Assembly (NCBI RefSeq): GCF_946480385.1
Contig: NZ_CAMLJP010000061.1
Span: forward strand, 1 to 37,106
Reading direction: 5' to 3'
Source: an uncultured Azospirillum sp.
GTDB lineage: Bacteria > Pseudomonadota > Alphaproteobacteria > Azospirillales > Azospirillaceae
Length of the DNA: 37,106 nt
The position numbers and the translations under genes are program-made. The notes beneath the pieces were generated by a model. It saw nothing but the letters and a program-made list of their open reading frames with translations, made no database searches and had not been told where the DNA came from. The first letter of the stretch is position 1. Every line of letters begins with the position of its first letter. Shown piece after piece: positions 18,213 to 25,889 of the stretch.

Positions 18213-18237
18213 AACAGTCCCCATTGCGCGGCGTTCC
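18213..18237 (-). promoter_or_regulatory. EcfG-like promoter for the SDR gene
   Basis: Read on the minus strand: GGAAC (18237-18233), 16-base spacer, TGTT (18216-18213). It differs from the EcfG consensus only in the first base of the -10 box. Transcription would begin about 55 bases before the SDR ATG. Confidence 0.5.
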
Positions 18238-18252
18238 GCACCAACGGAAGCC

Positions 18253-18278
18253 GGAACAATCGGCTGCACCGCCCTGTT
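18253..18278 (+). promoter_or_regulatory. EcfG-like promoter facing the anti-sigma-like gene
   Basis: GGAAC (18253-18257), 17-base spacer, TGTT (18275-18278). It is divergent from the SDR element only 15 bp away and shows the same C-to-T change in the -10 box. It would give a leader of about 215 bases before 18504. Confidence 0.45.
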
Positions 18279-18503
18279 ACTTGGCCGGGCGACGCGAAAG
18301 AGGATGGCTGTGGCGGTTTGCTCGCCTCGAAAGTGAGCAGTGATCGCGCCGTTTGTCGGACTGGTAGGGCCGAGGATCATGCCCATAAGATGGGGTAGGC
18401 GTCCTTTCGGCCGAGCTTTCCGGGAACGGCGGGGCCACCGGACGTGTCACGGTTGATCGTGTCCCAGGGGAGAACCCCGGCGACCCATCCGGGAACGACA
18501 GAG

Positions 18504-18728
18504 ATGAAGCGTGTGACGATGACCGATATCAACGCCTATCTGGACGGCGCCCTGGACGAGCGGGAGCGCGCCGAATTCGAAAGCGTGGTCGAAAGCGATC
18601 CCGACGCAAAGGCGCTGCTCGCCCAGCATCGCCAGCATGTGGAGGAGCTTCATCGCCTGTACGACCCGGTCCTGAACGAAGAGGTGCCACCCCGAATGCT
18701 CGAACTGTTGCGCAAGCGGAACGGTTGA
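18504..18728 (+). CDS. Small anti-sigma-factor-like protein
   Basis: A 74-residue acidic soluble protein. It resembles the N-terminal sigma-binding region of membrane anti-sigma factors: TDINAYLDGALDERERAEFE, then an ESDPDAKALLAQHR helix, then LHRLYDPVLNEEVPPRML. There is no zinc motif (no Cys at all) and no transmembrane helix, so it is a stand-alone domain. The last segment also resembles the core of NepR, the soluble anti-sigma factor of EcfG (pattern LYD..h.E.VP.R.L.LL). Start choice lies between ATG 18504 and ATG 18519; a weak GGGAACGACAGAG precedes the former. It may hold back an ECF sigma factor such as the one at 14673; this is inference. The gene after it (18835) is co-directional, 106 bp away. 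Confidence 0.75.
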   Translation: MKRVTMTDINAYLDGALDERERAEFESVVESDPDAKALLAQHRQHVEELHRLYDPVLNEEVPPRMLELLRKRNG

Positions 18729-18834
18729 CCGTCTGTATCGGAACGCGATATTTTTTCGCCGTCCGGCGGCGCCTTGCGCTATTGCATGCGGCAGGCCCAT
18801 CTTTGGGGGAAGGGCCGCTTCGGACGGATGAAGC

Positions 18835-20325
18835 ATGGCGTCGAGACGAGCGGAACCGAGCATCCTGCTCGGTCCCATCCTGTACTTCCGTGGTGAGCAG
18901 CGCGACCGCTGGTGGCTCTCGGCGCTGTTCGTTCTGGACGGGGAGGTCGAACCCGACGATCTGCGGGTCGACGGCGTCACCCTGCCCGTCCCTCCGCGCC
19001 ACCTGACGCATTGGCGCCACCGCCAGGTCTGGCGATTCGATTTCGCCGTACCGCGCGGCATGCGCGACACCGATGTCACCTACGGCTTTCCCGACGGCCC
19101 GCGCTGGACCGTAGTCGTTCCGGGTCGTCATTCACTCCCACGTATGGCCATTCTTTACGGAAGCGGAATGAATGGCGATGGTGGTCCGGAGGCCGAAGGC
19201 CCAGCGGGCGCCGCACCGGCCCTCTGGTCCGATCTCCTGGCCCGGCATTCCGCCGACCGCTACCACCTGATGGTCCATGCCGGCGGGCAGATCGGCGGCG
19301 ACGCCGTAATGGCCGCCGCTCCCCAGGCGAATGCCCTGCTTTCCGATGCCTCCCGCCGGCTAGGTCCCGCATTGCCGGGCGTGGCGGAAGAGCTGATGGC
19401 CGCCGGCTTCGACCGCATGCTGCGAACCTGGAGCGGTGCCGCCGCGGCGTCGGCGCTGGCGTCGATCCCCTCCGTGATGGTGTGGGACGGCAGCGATCTC
19501 GGCCGGCTGCTCGCCAGCGCCTGGGGCGGAAGGGAAGAAGGCGACGCCGCCTCGCGCAGCCTGCGCCCGCTTTTCGCGGCGACCCGCCGGCAGGTCCAGC
19601 TCTTCCAGACCGGTTCCGTCGCCGACAGCCCGCCCGACTGTCTGTGGGGAACGGCGTGCGGAACGCTGGCCCAAGGTTTCATCATGGGCGAAGCCGGACT
19701 GCTGACGCTCGACACATGGAGCGACCGCAGCGGCCGGCGCATGCTGTCGGAGCGGGCTTGGGGCATGCTGCCGGATTGGCTGGACCGCTTCGCGGCCTGT
19801 CGCCACCTGATCCTGGTCAGCGGCGGACCACTGCTGACCCCCGCCGCCGCCTTGCTCGACCGGCTGGGCGGCGTGCTCCCCTCTCGGCTGCGAAAGCGGC
19901 TCGGCGATCACTGGGCGGCACCGGGACGCCATGCCGAATGGGAGCGGATGGTCCGAACATTGGCTGACTTCTCCCGACGCAGCGGCTGCCGCATCACGGT
20001 CGCCTCACGGGGAATCGCCGGAGGAGCCGGAGCGCGGGGCGTGCTGCGTGGCGGCGGACTGGAGATGTGGCAACTCTACGCGCCGCGCTTCACCGCGGCC
20101 ACCACCCCGGCGGCGGGATGGCGGTCGCGGCTGGCAGAGCCGCTGGCGACCCGCCCTGACCATCCCCTGCCCGCACACCGGTTCGAGATGCCGCCCTTTG
20201 CCGAGGGCGGACGGCGCCTGCTGTACGGTTCCGGCTGGATCGCCTGCAGCTTCGACACCAAGGGGCAACTGCATGCACGCTGGTGCCTGCCCGGCGACAC
20301 CGGCCGCTATACGCAGGCGATCTGA
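18835..20325 (+). CDS. PhoD-like metallophosphatase homologue with degenerate active site
   Basis: A 496-residue protein. An N-terminal beta-rich region (LLGPILYFRGEQRDRWWLSALFV, about residues 10-105) precedes a domain that lines up with PhoD-like phosphatases by motif order and spacing. The metal-ligand motifs are changed. Where relatives read GGDQIYAD it has GGQIGGD (His148 to Asp156, the first Asp now Gly151). WDDHD is WDGSD (217-221). SGDVHLGA is SRGIAGGA (391-398). The C-terminal part keeps a family-like GGRRLLYGSGWIACSFDTKGQLHARW. Catalysis is therefore doubtful and a structural or regulatory role is more likely. There is no signal peptide. It converges with the TPR-methyltransferase gene (15 bp between stops). 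Homology is judged from memory of the family and not verified by search. Confidence 0.7.
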   Translation: MASRRAEPSILLGPILYFRGEQRDRWWLSALFVLDGEVEPDDLRVDGVTLPVPPRHLTHWRHRQVWRFDFAVPRGMRDTDVTYGFPDGPRWTVVVPGRHSLPRMAILYGSGMNGDGGPEAEGPAGAAPALWSDLLARHSADRYHLMVHAGGQIGGDAVMAAAPQANALLSDASRRLGPALPGVAEELMAAGFDRMLRTWSGAAAASALASIPSVMVWDGSDLGRLLASAWGGREEGDAASRSLRPLFAATRRQVQLFQTGSVADSPPDCLWGTACGTLAQGFIMGEAGLLTLDTWSDRSGRRMLSERAWGMLPDWLDRFAACRHLILVSGGPLLTPAAALLDRLGGVLPSRLRKRLGDHWAAPGRHAEWERMVRTLADFSRRSGCRITVASRGIAGGAGARGVLRGGGLEMWQLYAPRFTAATTPAAGWRSRLAEPLATRPDHPLPAHRFEMPPFAEGGRRLLYGSGWIACSFDTKGQLHARWCLPGDTGRYTQAI

Positions 20326-20340
20326 CCCGCAACCGGATTG

Positions 20341-21696
20341 CTACCGCGCCGCCCGTTCCACCACGAACAGGAGACCGGGGACGGGAATGCCCTTTTCCCG
20401 TCGCGGGCTGCAGGGTTCCATCAGGCGGATGAGGAAGCCCGCCGCTTCCGCCGTCACCCGCACAAAATGTTCGGAGTGGGCGTAACGGCGTGTCGCACCG
20501 AGCAGGAAGGACTCGCCCGCAGGCACACCAGGTTCGTCTGGCAGGCGCTCCACGGTGGCGGTGAAATGGCCCCCTGGCGGAAGGGCACGGGCAGCAGCCG
20601 CGAAGACGGGGACGAGGTCGCCGATGTAGACCAGCACGTCGGCGGCGACCAGCAGGTCCCATCCACTGGGCGTCCGCTCCATTGCCTCAACGACGTCGCC
20701 GACGGTCAGTTCATCATAAAGCCGGCGCTGCCGCGCTTTCTCGACCATCCGCAGCGACAGATCGACACCCGCGAGCCGGGACGCCAGCGGCTTGAAGGCC
20801 ACCCCGGCCAGCCCGGTGCCGCAACCGAGATCGAGGATGCGCAGCCCCGCAGCGCCGGGCGTGACGCGATCGATGGCCGACCTCAGCAGCTCGGGGGCCG
20901 CGTAGCCGAGCTTGCCCACCAGATCCTGGTCGAAGCGTTCGGCATAGCGGTCGAACAGGGCACGGACATAAGAGGCGGACAGGTCGGTGCCTTCCCCAGA
21001 TTCCAGTGCCGCGATCAGCCGTTCGATCGCCGTCGCCTCGCCCCCTTCGGCGACCTTTGCGGCGTGGCGCAGAGCGGACAGCGCCTTGGTCGGCTCGCGC
21101 AGGGCAAGCCAGCTGCGGCCCAGCGCATGATGGATGGACGCATCATCCTCAAGCTGCCGGGCCAGCGGCTGAAGCAGTTCGACCGCAGCCAGCGCATCTC
21201 CCGACAGAGCCAGCGCCTCCGCCAGCGCAAGGACAGCATCACGGTCGTTGGGGCGCAGCGCCACTGCCTCTCGGTACTCCTCCAGCGCCTCCTCATGGCG
21301 GCCAACAGCGGCGAGGCAGCGGGCGAGTCCGAGTCGTGCCTGTGCCGAATCGCTCCGTTCCGCCGCAAGGGACTGGAACAACGCATGTGCAGCATCGGTT
21401 TCGCCGCACTGCCGCAGGGCATCGGCGAGCATCATCCGCCATCCCCAATTGCCGGGTTCAAGGGAGACGGCGCGCCGGAAGCAGGCCGCCGCCTGCCCTG
21501 CCGCATCCGTCCCGCCGTTGGCTTCCGCCAGGGCGGACCATGCCTCCGCATGGGCGGGGTCGACAGCGACACCGGCGCGAAATGCGCGCGCGGCTCCGGC
21601 ATAATCCCCTGCATAGAGCCGGTCGTAACCGAACCGGAACATTTGATCGAGAGTGTAGGTTTGCGGCTCGTCGCCGATGGAGGGATCCGCGGACAC
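20341..21696 (-). CDS. TPR-repeat SAM-dependent methyltransferase
   Basis: A 451-residue protein with tandem tetratricopeptide repeats (about residues 20-235, for example YDRLYAGDYAGAARAFRAGVAVDP and EALEEYREAVALRPNDRDAV). A class I methyltransferase domain follows, with SAM motif RILDLGCGTGLAGVAF, motif II-like LAGVDLSLRMVEKAR and LVAADVLVYIGDL. This architecture is the predicted TPR-methyltransferase family COG4976; its substrate is unknown, though the TPRs suggest a protein partner. The GTG at 21696 (VSADPSIGDEPQTY) is chosen because GAGGAA lies 8 bases upstream. Extending to 21999 would add low-complexity sequence with no family match. Cytoplasmic. Confidence 0.88.
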   Translation of the reverse strand: MSADPSIGDEPQTYTLDQMFRFGYDRLYAGDYAGAARAFRAGVAVDPAHAEAWSALAEANGGTDAAGQAAACFRRAVSLEPGNWGWRMMLADALRQCGETDAAHALFQSLAAERSDSAQARLGLARCLAAVGRHEEALEEYREAVALRPNDRDAVLALAEALALSGDALAAVELLQPLARQLEDDASIHHALGRSWLALREPTKALSALRHAAKVAEGGEATAIERLIAALESGEGTDLSASYVRALFDRYAERFDQDLVGKLGYAAPELLRSAIDRVTPGAAGLRILDLGCGTGLAGVAFKPLASRLAGVDLSLRMVEKARQRRLYDELTVGDVVEAMERTPSGWDLLVAADVLVYIGDLVPVFAAAARALPPGGHFTATVERLPDEPGVPAGESFLLGATRRYAHSEHFVRVTAEAAGFLIRLMEPCSPRREKGIPVPGLLFVVERAAR

Positions 21697-22284
21697 GGAT
21701 GAAGTTCCTCTGATCGCGGGCTTCGACCAGGGGAATGCCGCCGGCCCGGATAACCCGCCTCCGCTCGCCATCGGGCCGTCCCGGGCGTCGCTGCGGCACC
21801 GACTTGGCCCAGGGAACCGAGTCCAGGGAAACAGGGCGGCGGAGTTTACTGCCCCAACATGCTGCGCCGCGCAAGGGGGATACGAAAATCCTTCCAAAGT
21901 GTGATTCGGGCGACACGCGGTCGCAGTAGCCCCTTTTTTGTCCCCCGTCCGAAGGGTCAAGAGAGGCAGCGGCGGCACCCCAATCGATTTTGCCGGCAAA
22001 TGTGGCGATTCAATGGCTTACAGCCTCGACCGAAGCGCCTAAGCCGTCCGTTCAGCGACCGCGCGTGACATCTGACGGACGAAAGCTGTGGTATTACCAG
22101 GGAGCAAGCGGGTTGACGATGGATCAAATTTTTGGAAGTGTGGCCGCGGCGCCCGATTGGGAGGCGCTGAACATCTGGGTAGGAGGCGGTCGCCGTAAGC
22201 GACTCGGTGACCGGAACAACGGCCCCGCGCGGGGGGGCAAACAGCCGCCGTACAAGACGGGGCGACAGCAGAAGGAGGTTTGGG
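21697..22284. other. 588-bp divergent intergenic region
   Basis: The region lies between the methyltransferase and transglycosylase-like genes. It contains a perfect 12-bp palindrome TTTGCCGGCAAA (21989-22000), a possible regulator site, and a TTGACG (22112-22117) that could be a -35 box without an evident -10. An open frame from ATG 22120 runs into the next gene out of frame and has no ribosome-binding site, so I do not call it. Nothing else is recognisable. Confidence 0.55.
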
Positions 22285-22968
22285 ATGCGGGGACGAAATC
22301 AGCGCGTAGGCGCCACAGCGTGTGGACGCTTCGCACTGGCTGCGGGACTGCTGACGGCTCCCCTGGTGGCGCTCACCCTGTCCGGAACCGCCCAGGCCCA
22401 GACCGTTTCGAAGGAAAGCTGCGTCACCCACGCGGTGGAAGCCGAACAGAAGCTCGGTATTCCCTCCGGCATGCTGGTGGCCATCGCCCTTGTCGAAAGC
22501 GGCCAGGACGGCACTCCCCACCCCTTCGCCATGAGCGTGCAGGGCCGTCCCTACTACGCCCGCAACGTCAGTGACGCCGCCCGTCACCTTCGCGACCACC
22601 GCGGACAGCTTCGCTCCAACACTTATGTCGGCTGCATGCAGCTGTCGGTCGCCAGCCACCGGGGCGAGTTCCAGCCGCTGGAGAAGATCGTCGAACCGCG
22701 CGACAACGTGTTCTATGCCGGCCAGCTTCTCGTCCGCTTCCATGGCGAGGAAGGCAACTGGAAGACCGCGCTGGCTCGCTACAACGGCAGCTCGGGCCGC
22801 CGCGCCCAGGCCTATGTCTGCAAGATCTGGCAGAGCCTGGGTGAACTGGACACGCAGAGCGCCAAGCTGCTGGCCTCCTCCCGCTGTGACGACACCGATC
22901 CCGTCAGCGTCGCCCCGCGCACCCGCCGCAGCTTCCACAACGCACAGCAGGTCGCGGCGATCAACTGA
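22285..22968 (+). CDS. Secreted lytic transglycosylase-like (SLT-fold) protein
   Basis: A 227-residue exported protein. The signal peptide (residues 1-38) has an Arg-rich n-region, a hydrophobic core (FALAAGLLTAPLVALTLSG) and an AQA cleavage site before Gln39. The mature part has the SLT/lysozyme-fold pattern: catalytic Glu71 in VAIALVESGQDG, then a YVGCMQLSVASH segment and ALARYNGSSG, as in transglycosylases that cut peptidoglycan to 1,6-anhydromuropeptides. Cysteines in the mature part (CVTHA, VGCMQ, YVCKI, SSRC) could form disulfides in the periplasm. The ATG at 22285 follows a strong AAGGAGG at 7-base spacing. Proteins of this type often assist flagellar, pilus or secretion machines, but no such genes are nearby. 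Confidence 0.88.
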   Translation: MRGRNQRVGATACGRFALAAGLLTAPLVALTLSGTAQAQTVSKESCVTHAVEAEQKLGIPSGMLVAIALVESGQDGTPHPFAMSVQGRPYYARNVSDAARHLRDHRGQLRSNTYVGCMQLSVASHRGEFQPLEKIVEPRDNVFYAGQLLVRFHGEEGNWKTALARYNGSSGRRAQAYVCKIWQSLGELDTQSAKLLASSRCDDTDPVSVAPRTRRSFHNAQQVAAIN

Positions 22969-23038
22969 TCCGCACGCTGACTGGGCGCGCCGGCAAGAGC
23001 GCTGGCGCCGCGTTGCGTGATCGGGTAAACCCCGACGC

Positions 23039-23881
23039 ATGAACTACCGCCACATCTTCCACGCCGGCAACCCGGCCGACGTGATGAAGCACGCCGTTCT
23101 GGCGCTGATCCTGGATCATTTGCGCGCCAAGCCGACGCCTTTCTGCGTGCTGGACACCCATGCCGGCATCGGCCGCTACGACCTGACCTCCGAGGCGGCC
23201 CGCAGGACCGGTGAAAGCGACGAAGGTATAGGCCGGCTGTTCGGCCATCCCCTGCCCCATCCGGCGCTGGCCCCCTATCTGAATGCCGTCCAGGCGCTGA
23301 ACCCTGACGGGACATTGCGCTGGTATCCCGGCTCCCCACGCATCGCCCGTGCCGCGCTGCGCCCGCAGGACCGCATGGTGCTGGTCGAACTGCACCCGGA
23401 CGACGCCGTCAGCCTGAAGGCGGAGTTCGCCGGCGACCGCTCCGTCGCCGTCCACCAGTCCGATGCCTACACTGCGCTGAAGGCCCATCTGCCGCCCAAG
23501 GAGAAGCGTGGGCTGGTCCTGATCGATCCGCCCTTCGAGCAGCCAGACGAGTTCGCCCGCATGGCGGAGGGGCTGGCGCAGGCGCACCGCCGCTGGTCCA
23601 CCGGCATTTTCGCCCTGTGGTATCCGATCAAGGAGCGCGCGGCGGTCTGGCGGTTCCAGGATGCGGTGGAGAAGACCGGCATCCCGAAGGTGCTGATCGC
23701 CGAACTGACCTGGCATCCGGAAGACACCCATCTGCGGCTGAACGGTTCCGGCCTGCTGATCGTCAATCCGCCCTGGAGGCTCGACGAGACGCTGAAGGAG
23801 ATGCTGCCGGCCCTGCACGCCGCCCTGCCCTCCACCGGTGGCGGGGCGGCGGTGAGCTGGCTGACGCCTGAAGCGTCATAA
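23039..23881 (+). CDS. rlmJ: 23S rRNA (adenine2030-N6)-methyltransferase
   Basis: A 280-residue RlmJ homologue, methylating A2030 of 23S rRNA. The signature N-terminus MNYRHIFHAGNPADVMKHAVL, the SAM-binding DTHAGIGRYDL and the catalytic DPPFE (in LVLIDPPFEQPDEF) are all intact, and the length equals that of E. coli RlmJ (280). The ATG at 23039 begins directly with the family signature; no good ribosome-binding site precedes it. It lies 70 bp after the transglycosylase-like gene on the same strand and may be read with it. It converges with the phasin gene, with a strong terminator between. Confidence 0.96.
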   Translation: MNYRHIFHAGNPADVMKHAVLALILDHLRAKPTPFCVLDTHAGIGRYDLTSEAARRTGESDEGIGRLFGHPLPHPALAPYLNAVQALNPDGTLRWYPGSPRIARAALRPQDRMVLVELHPDDAVSLKAEFAGDRSVAVHQSDAYTALKAHLPPKEKRGLVLIDPPFEQPDEFARMAEGLAQAHRRWSTGIFALWYPIKERAAVWRFQDAVEKTGIPKVLIAELTWHPEDTHLRLNGSGLLIVNPPWRLDETLKEMLPALHAALPSTGGGAAVSWLTPEAS

Positions 23882-23901
23882 CCCCAGACTCGGCGGCACA
23901 G

Positions 23902-23931
23902 AAAAAACCCCGGTCCTTGCGGGCCGGGGTT
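23902..23931 (-). terminator. Strong terminator of the phasin gene (shared with rlmJ)
   Basis: A stem of 13 bp including one G-U pair, with a TTGC loop (arms around 23904-23916 and 23921-23931), lies between the convergent rlmJ and phasin genes. On the minus strand it ends in a run of six U, a textbook terminator for the phasin gene. On the plus strand only a short U stretch follows. Confidence 0.85.
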
Positions 23932-23988
23932 CAGTCAGGATGGAGACAGTTCGTTATCGATGGCGTGCCGGTGCAGTCGACTCGGCAA

Positions 23989-24651
23989 TCAGAAGCGACG
24001 TTCCGTCTGCTGCGCCGCACCTTCCAGGCGGGCGTTCAGCTTGCCGATCGCCGTGTTGGCGGTGCTTGCCGACAACTCCGAAACCTTGACGCTGCGGCTG
24101 AGGACCATCTGCATGTTGTCCTTCAGCATGCGGCTCTGCGCCGCGTAGAAATCGGGGACGGACCGGCTGCGCATCAGCGCGTTCATCCCCTCGGCATTGC
24201 GCGAGGCGACGTCCTGCGCCAGCCCCATCCATTCGCGCCACGCGTTCTGCCAGCCGTCGGCCAGAACGCTGCCGCACTGGACCATGACGTCCATGGTTTC
24301 ACGGGTCTGGCTGGCGACCGCGCCCTGCGCTTCCTTCGACAGGCCCAGCGCGCGCTGGAGCTGCTCGGTCGTGCGGCCGGCAACGTCGGAGGCCTTGTTC
24401 ATAACGGTGCCGGCGGTCTCGGCACCGCGGCGGGTCATCTCGGCGCCCGCCCCCATTGCCTTCTGACCGGCGTTCAGGCTGGCATCGGCGGCCTCCCGGC
24501 CGGTCTCTGCCGCGTTCTCACCCATCGAGCGGGCGGCATCGGCGGCGCGGCGGGTGGTGGCCTCACCGGCGCGGGTCATGTCCTCCACCGTGCCTTTTGC
24601 CCGGTCAGCGGTTTCACGCGCGCTGGTCGTGGTGTCCTTGTCCATAGCCAT
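23989..24651 (-). CDS. Phasin family protein
   Basis: A 220-residue granule-associated protein expected to coat polyhydroxyalkanoate granules. The first 100 residues are an alanine-, threonine- and arginine-rich amphipathic helix region with repeated 11-mer-like patterns (ETADRAKGTVEDMTRAGEATTRRAADAA). The phasin domain follows (about 95-215: MNKASDVAGRTTEQLQRALGLSKEAQ to VSELSASTANTAIGKLNARL). The ATG at 24651 is preferred because GAGGAG lies 8 bases upstream. The 235-bp region ahead includes the liv operon terminator. A weak GGAAC-N15-TGTT stress-promoter-like match lies at 24748-24771. PHA synthesis genes are not in the window. Confidence 0.92.
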   Translation of the reverse strand: MAMDKDTTTSARETADRAKGTVEDMTRAGEATTRRAADAARSMGENAAETGREAADASLNAGQKAMGAGAEMTRRGAETAGTVMNKASDVAGRTTEQLQRALGLSKEAQGAVASQTRETMDVMVQCGSVLADGWQNAWREWMGLAQDVASRNAEGMNALMRSRSVPDFYAAQSRMLKDNMQMVLSRSVKVSELSASTANTAIGKLNARLEGAAQQTERRF

Positions 24652-24778
24652 GCGGGATGCTCCTCGAATACGTTCGTCCGGGTGGACGCTTCTTCCCAAA
24701 GCTCGCGTCGGTCATTTTGCTGCACCGCCGCACGCGTTGAGACCTATAACACCCAGAAAGCAGAACGTTCCAGAACGC

Positions 24779-24817
24779 AAAATAATAACCGCACACCCCT
24801 TCTTTCGGGGTATGCGG
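24779..24817 (-). terminator. Terminator of the livKHM operon
   Basis: On the minus strand CCGCAUACCCC / GGGGUGUGCGG (24817-24807 and 24799-24789) forms an 11-bp stem, including one U-G pair, with a 7-base loop. A UUAUUAUUUU stretch follows. It lies 70 bp beyond the livM stop and before the phasin gene, so the transporter operon ends here. Confidence 0.85.
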
Positions 24818-24886
24818 TATTTTGAAACCTTAGTGTCTTATGGACGAAACCGTTCTTAATATATTTGTCGTTTTTAGATCGGCATC

Positions 24887-25885
24887 TTAGTTGGCCCGAC
24901 TCTGCTTTCCAAAACGCGCTGCGATTTCCCCGGCGATCCCGCGACGGAACACCAGAACGCAGGCGACGAAGATGCAGCCGATCACCACCGGCACCGGCAG
25001 GCTGGTCGCCGCCAGATAATTCTCCAGCGTCACCACCAGGGCGGCACCGATGACCGGGCCGGTCAGCGTGCCCATTCCGCCCAGCAGCGTCATCAGCACC
25101 ACTTCGCCCGACATCTGCCACGTCACGTCGGTCAGCGTCGCCAGTTGGAAGACGATGGCTTTGGTGCCGCCCGCCAGCCCAGCCAGCGAGGCCGACAGCA
25201 CGAAGGCCAGCAGCTTGTAACGGTCGGTGCGGTAGCCCAGCGAAATGGCGCGCGCCTCGTTTTCGCGGATCGCTTTCAACACCTGACCGAACGGCGAATG
25301 CACCGTCCGCCAGATGATGGCGAATCCGATCAGGAAGACGCCCAGCACCGTGTAGTACATCGCCAGCGGGTTGTGCAGGTCGAAGAGGCCGAACAGGAGG
25401 CCGCGCGGCACCGCCTGGATGCCGTCCTCGCCATGGGTGAAGGGCAGCTGAAGGGCCAGGAAATAGACCATCTGGCTCAGCGCCAGTGTGATCATCGCGA
25501 AATAGATGCCCTGTCGGCGAATGGCGATGATGCCGAACACCAGCCCAAGGAACGCCGCGGCCAGGGTGCCCAGCAGGATTCCCAGCTCCGGCGACCACCC
25601 CCACTCCTTCACCGCATGGGCGGTGACATAGGCGGCGCTGCCGAAGAACGCCGCATGCCCGAAGCTGAGCAGCCCGCCGAAACCGATCAGCAGGTTGAAG
25701 GCGCAGGCGAACAGCGCGAAGCACAGCACCTTCATCAGAAAAACGGGATAGAGCAGGAACGGCACCGCCAGCAGAGCGGCCAGCACCACCAGCGCGCCAA
25801 CTCGCGCCAGGGTCAGCCCCGCCGTTGCCGGTGCGCCGGCAGCCTGTGCGGACGCCCGGCCGCTGCTCTGCGAATGAAGGCTCAT
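24887..25885 (-). CDS. livM: Branched-chain amino-acid-type ABC permease LivM
   Basis: A 332-residue inner-membrane permease with about ten hydrophobic helices. The LivM signature is clear: LCFALFACAFNLLIGFGGLLSFGHAAFFG, then the ATPase-coupling loop GQVLKAIRENEARAISLGYRTDRYKLLAFVLSA. A hydrophilic N-terminus of about 25 residues precedes TM1. Its ATG lies 4 bp after the livH stop, so the two are coupled. It forms a heterodimer with LivH. The operon ends after this gene at a strong terminator, with no livG or livF. Confidence 0.95.
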   Translation of the reverse strand: MSLHSQSSGRASAQAAGAPATAGLTLARVGALVVLAALLAVPFLLYPVFLMKVLCFALFACAFNLLIGFGGLLSFGHAAFFGSAAYVTAHAVKEWGWSPELGILLGTLAAAFLGLVFGIIAIRRQGIYFAMITLALSQMVYFLALQLPFTHGEDGIQAVPRGLLFGLFDLHNPLAMYYTVLGVFLIGFAIIWRTVHSPFGQVLKAIRENEARAISLGYRTDRYKLLAFVLSASLAGLAGGTKAIVFQLATLTDVTWQMSGEVVLMTLLGGMGTLTGPVIGAALVVTLENYLAATSLPVPVVIGCIFVACVLVFRRGIAGEIAARFGKQSRAN

Positions 25886-25889
25886 GCGC

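Larger units (their letters stand above)
18153..18503. other. 351-bp divergent intergenic region with paired stress-type promoters
   Basis: It separates the SDR (minus) from the anti-sigma-like gene (plus). Apart from the two divergent EcfG-like elements (separate entries), I see no gene or strong hairpin. Confidence 0.6.

Noticed and set aside
18433..18465. GGAAC upstream of the anti-sigma-like gene near 18422
   Set aside because: No CGTT or TGTT at 16-17 bases; the divergent element at 18253 is better.
18738..18761. GGAAC element upstream of the PhoD-like gene
   Set aside because: The only downstream partner is CGTC at a 15-base spacing; both box and spacing are off consensus.
22002..22018. 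Sigma-54-like TGG-N10-GC in TGGCGATTCAATGGCT
   Set aside because: The -12 box lacks TTGC and the rest of the -24 box is poor; one such match is expected by chance in GC-rich DNA.
22112..22126. FNR-like TTGAC...ATCAA upstream of the transglycosylase-like gene
   Set aside because: The half-sites are separated by 5 bases instead of 4, which breaks the FNR geometry.
22120..22574. Possible small gene starting ATGGATCAAATT ahead of the transglycosylase-like gene
   Set aside because: No ribosome-binding site, and it runs out of frame through the signal peptide and mature part of the transglycosylase-like gene with Arg/Gly-rich nonsense.
24748..24771. EcfG-like GGAAC-N15-TGTT upstream of the phasin gene
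   Set aside because: The spacer is one base too short and the -10 box deviates; kept only as a note on the phasin entry.
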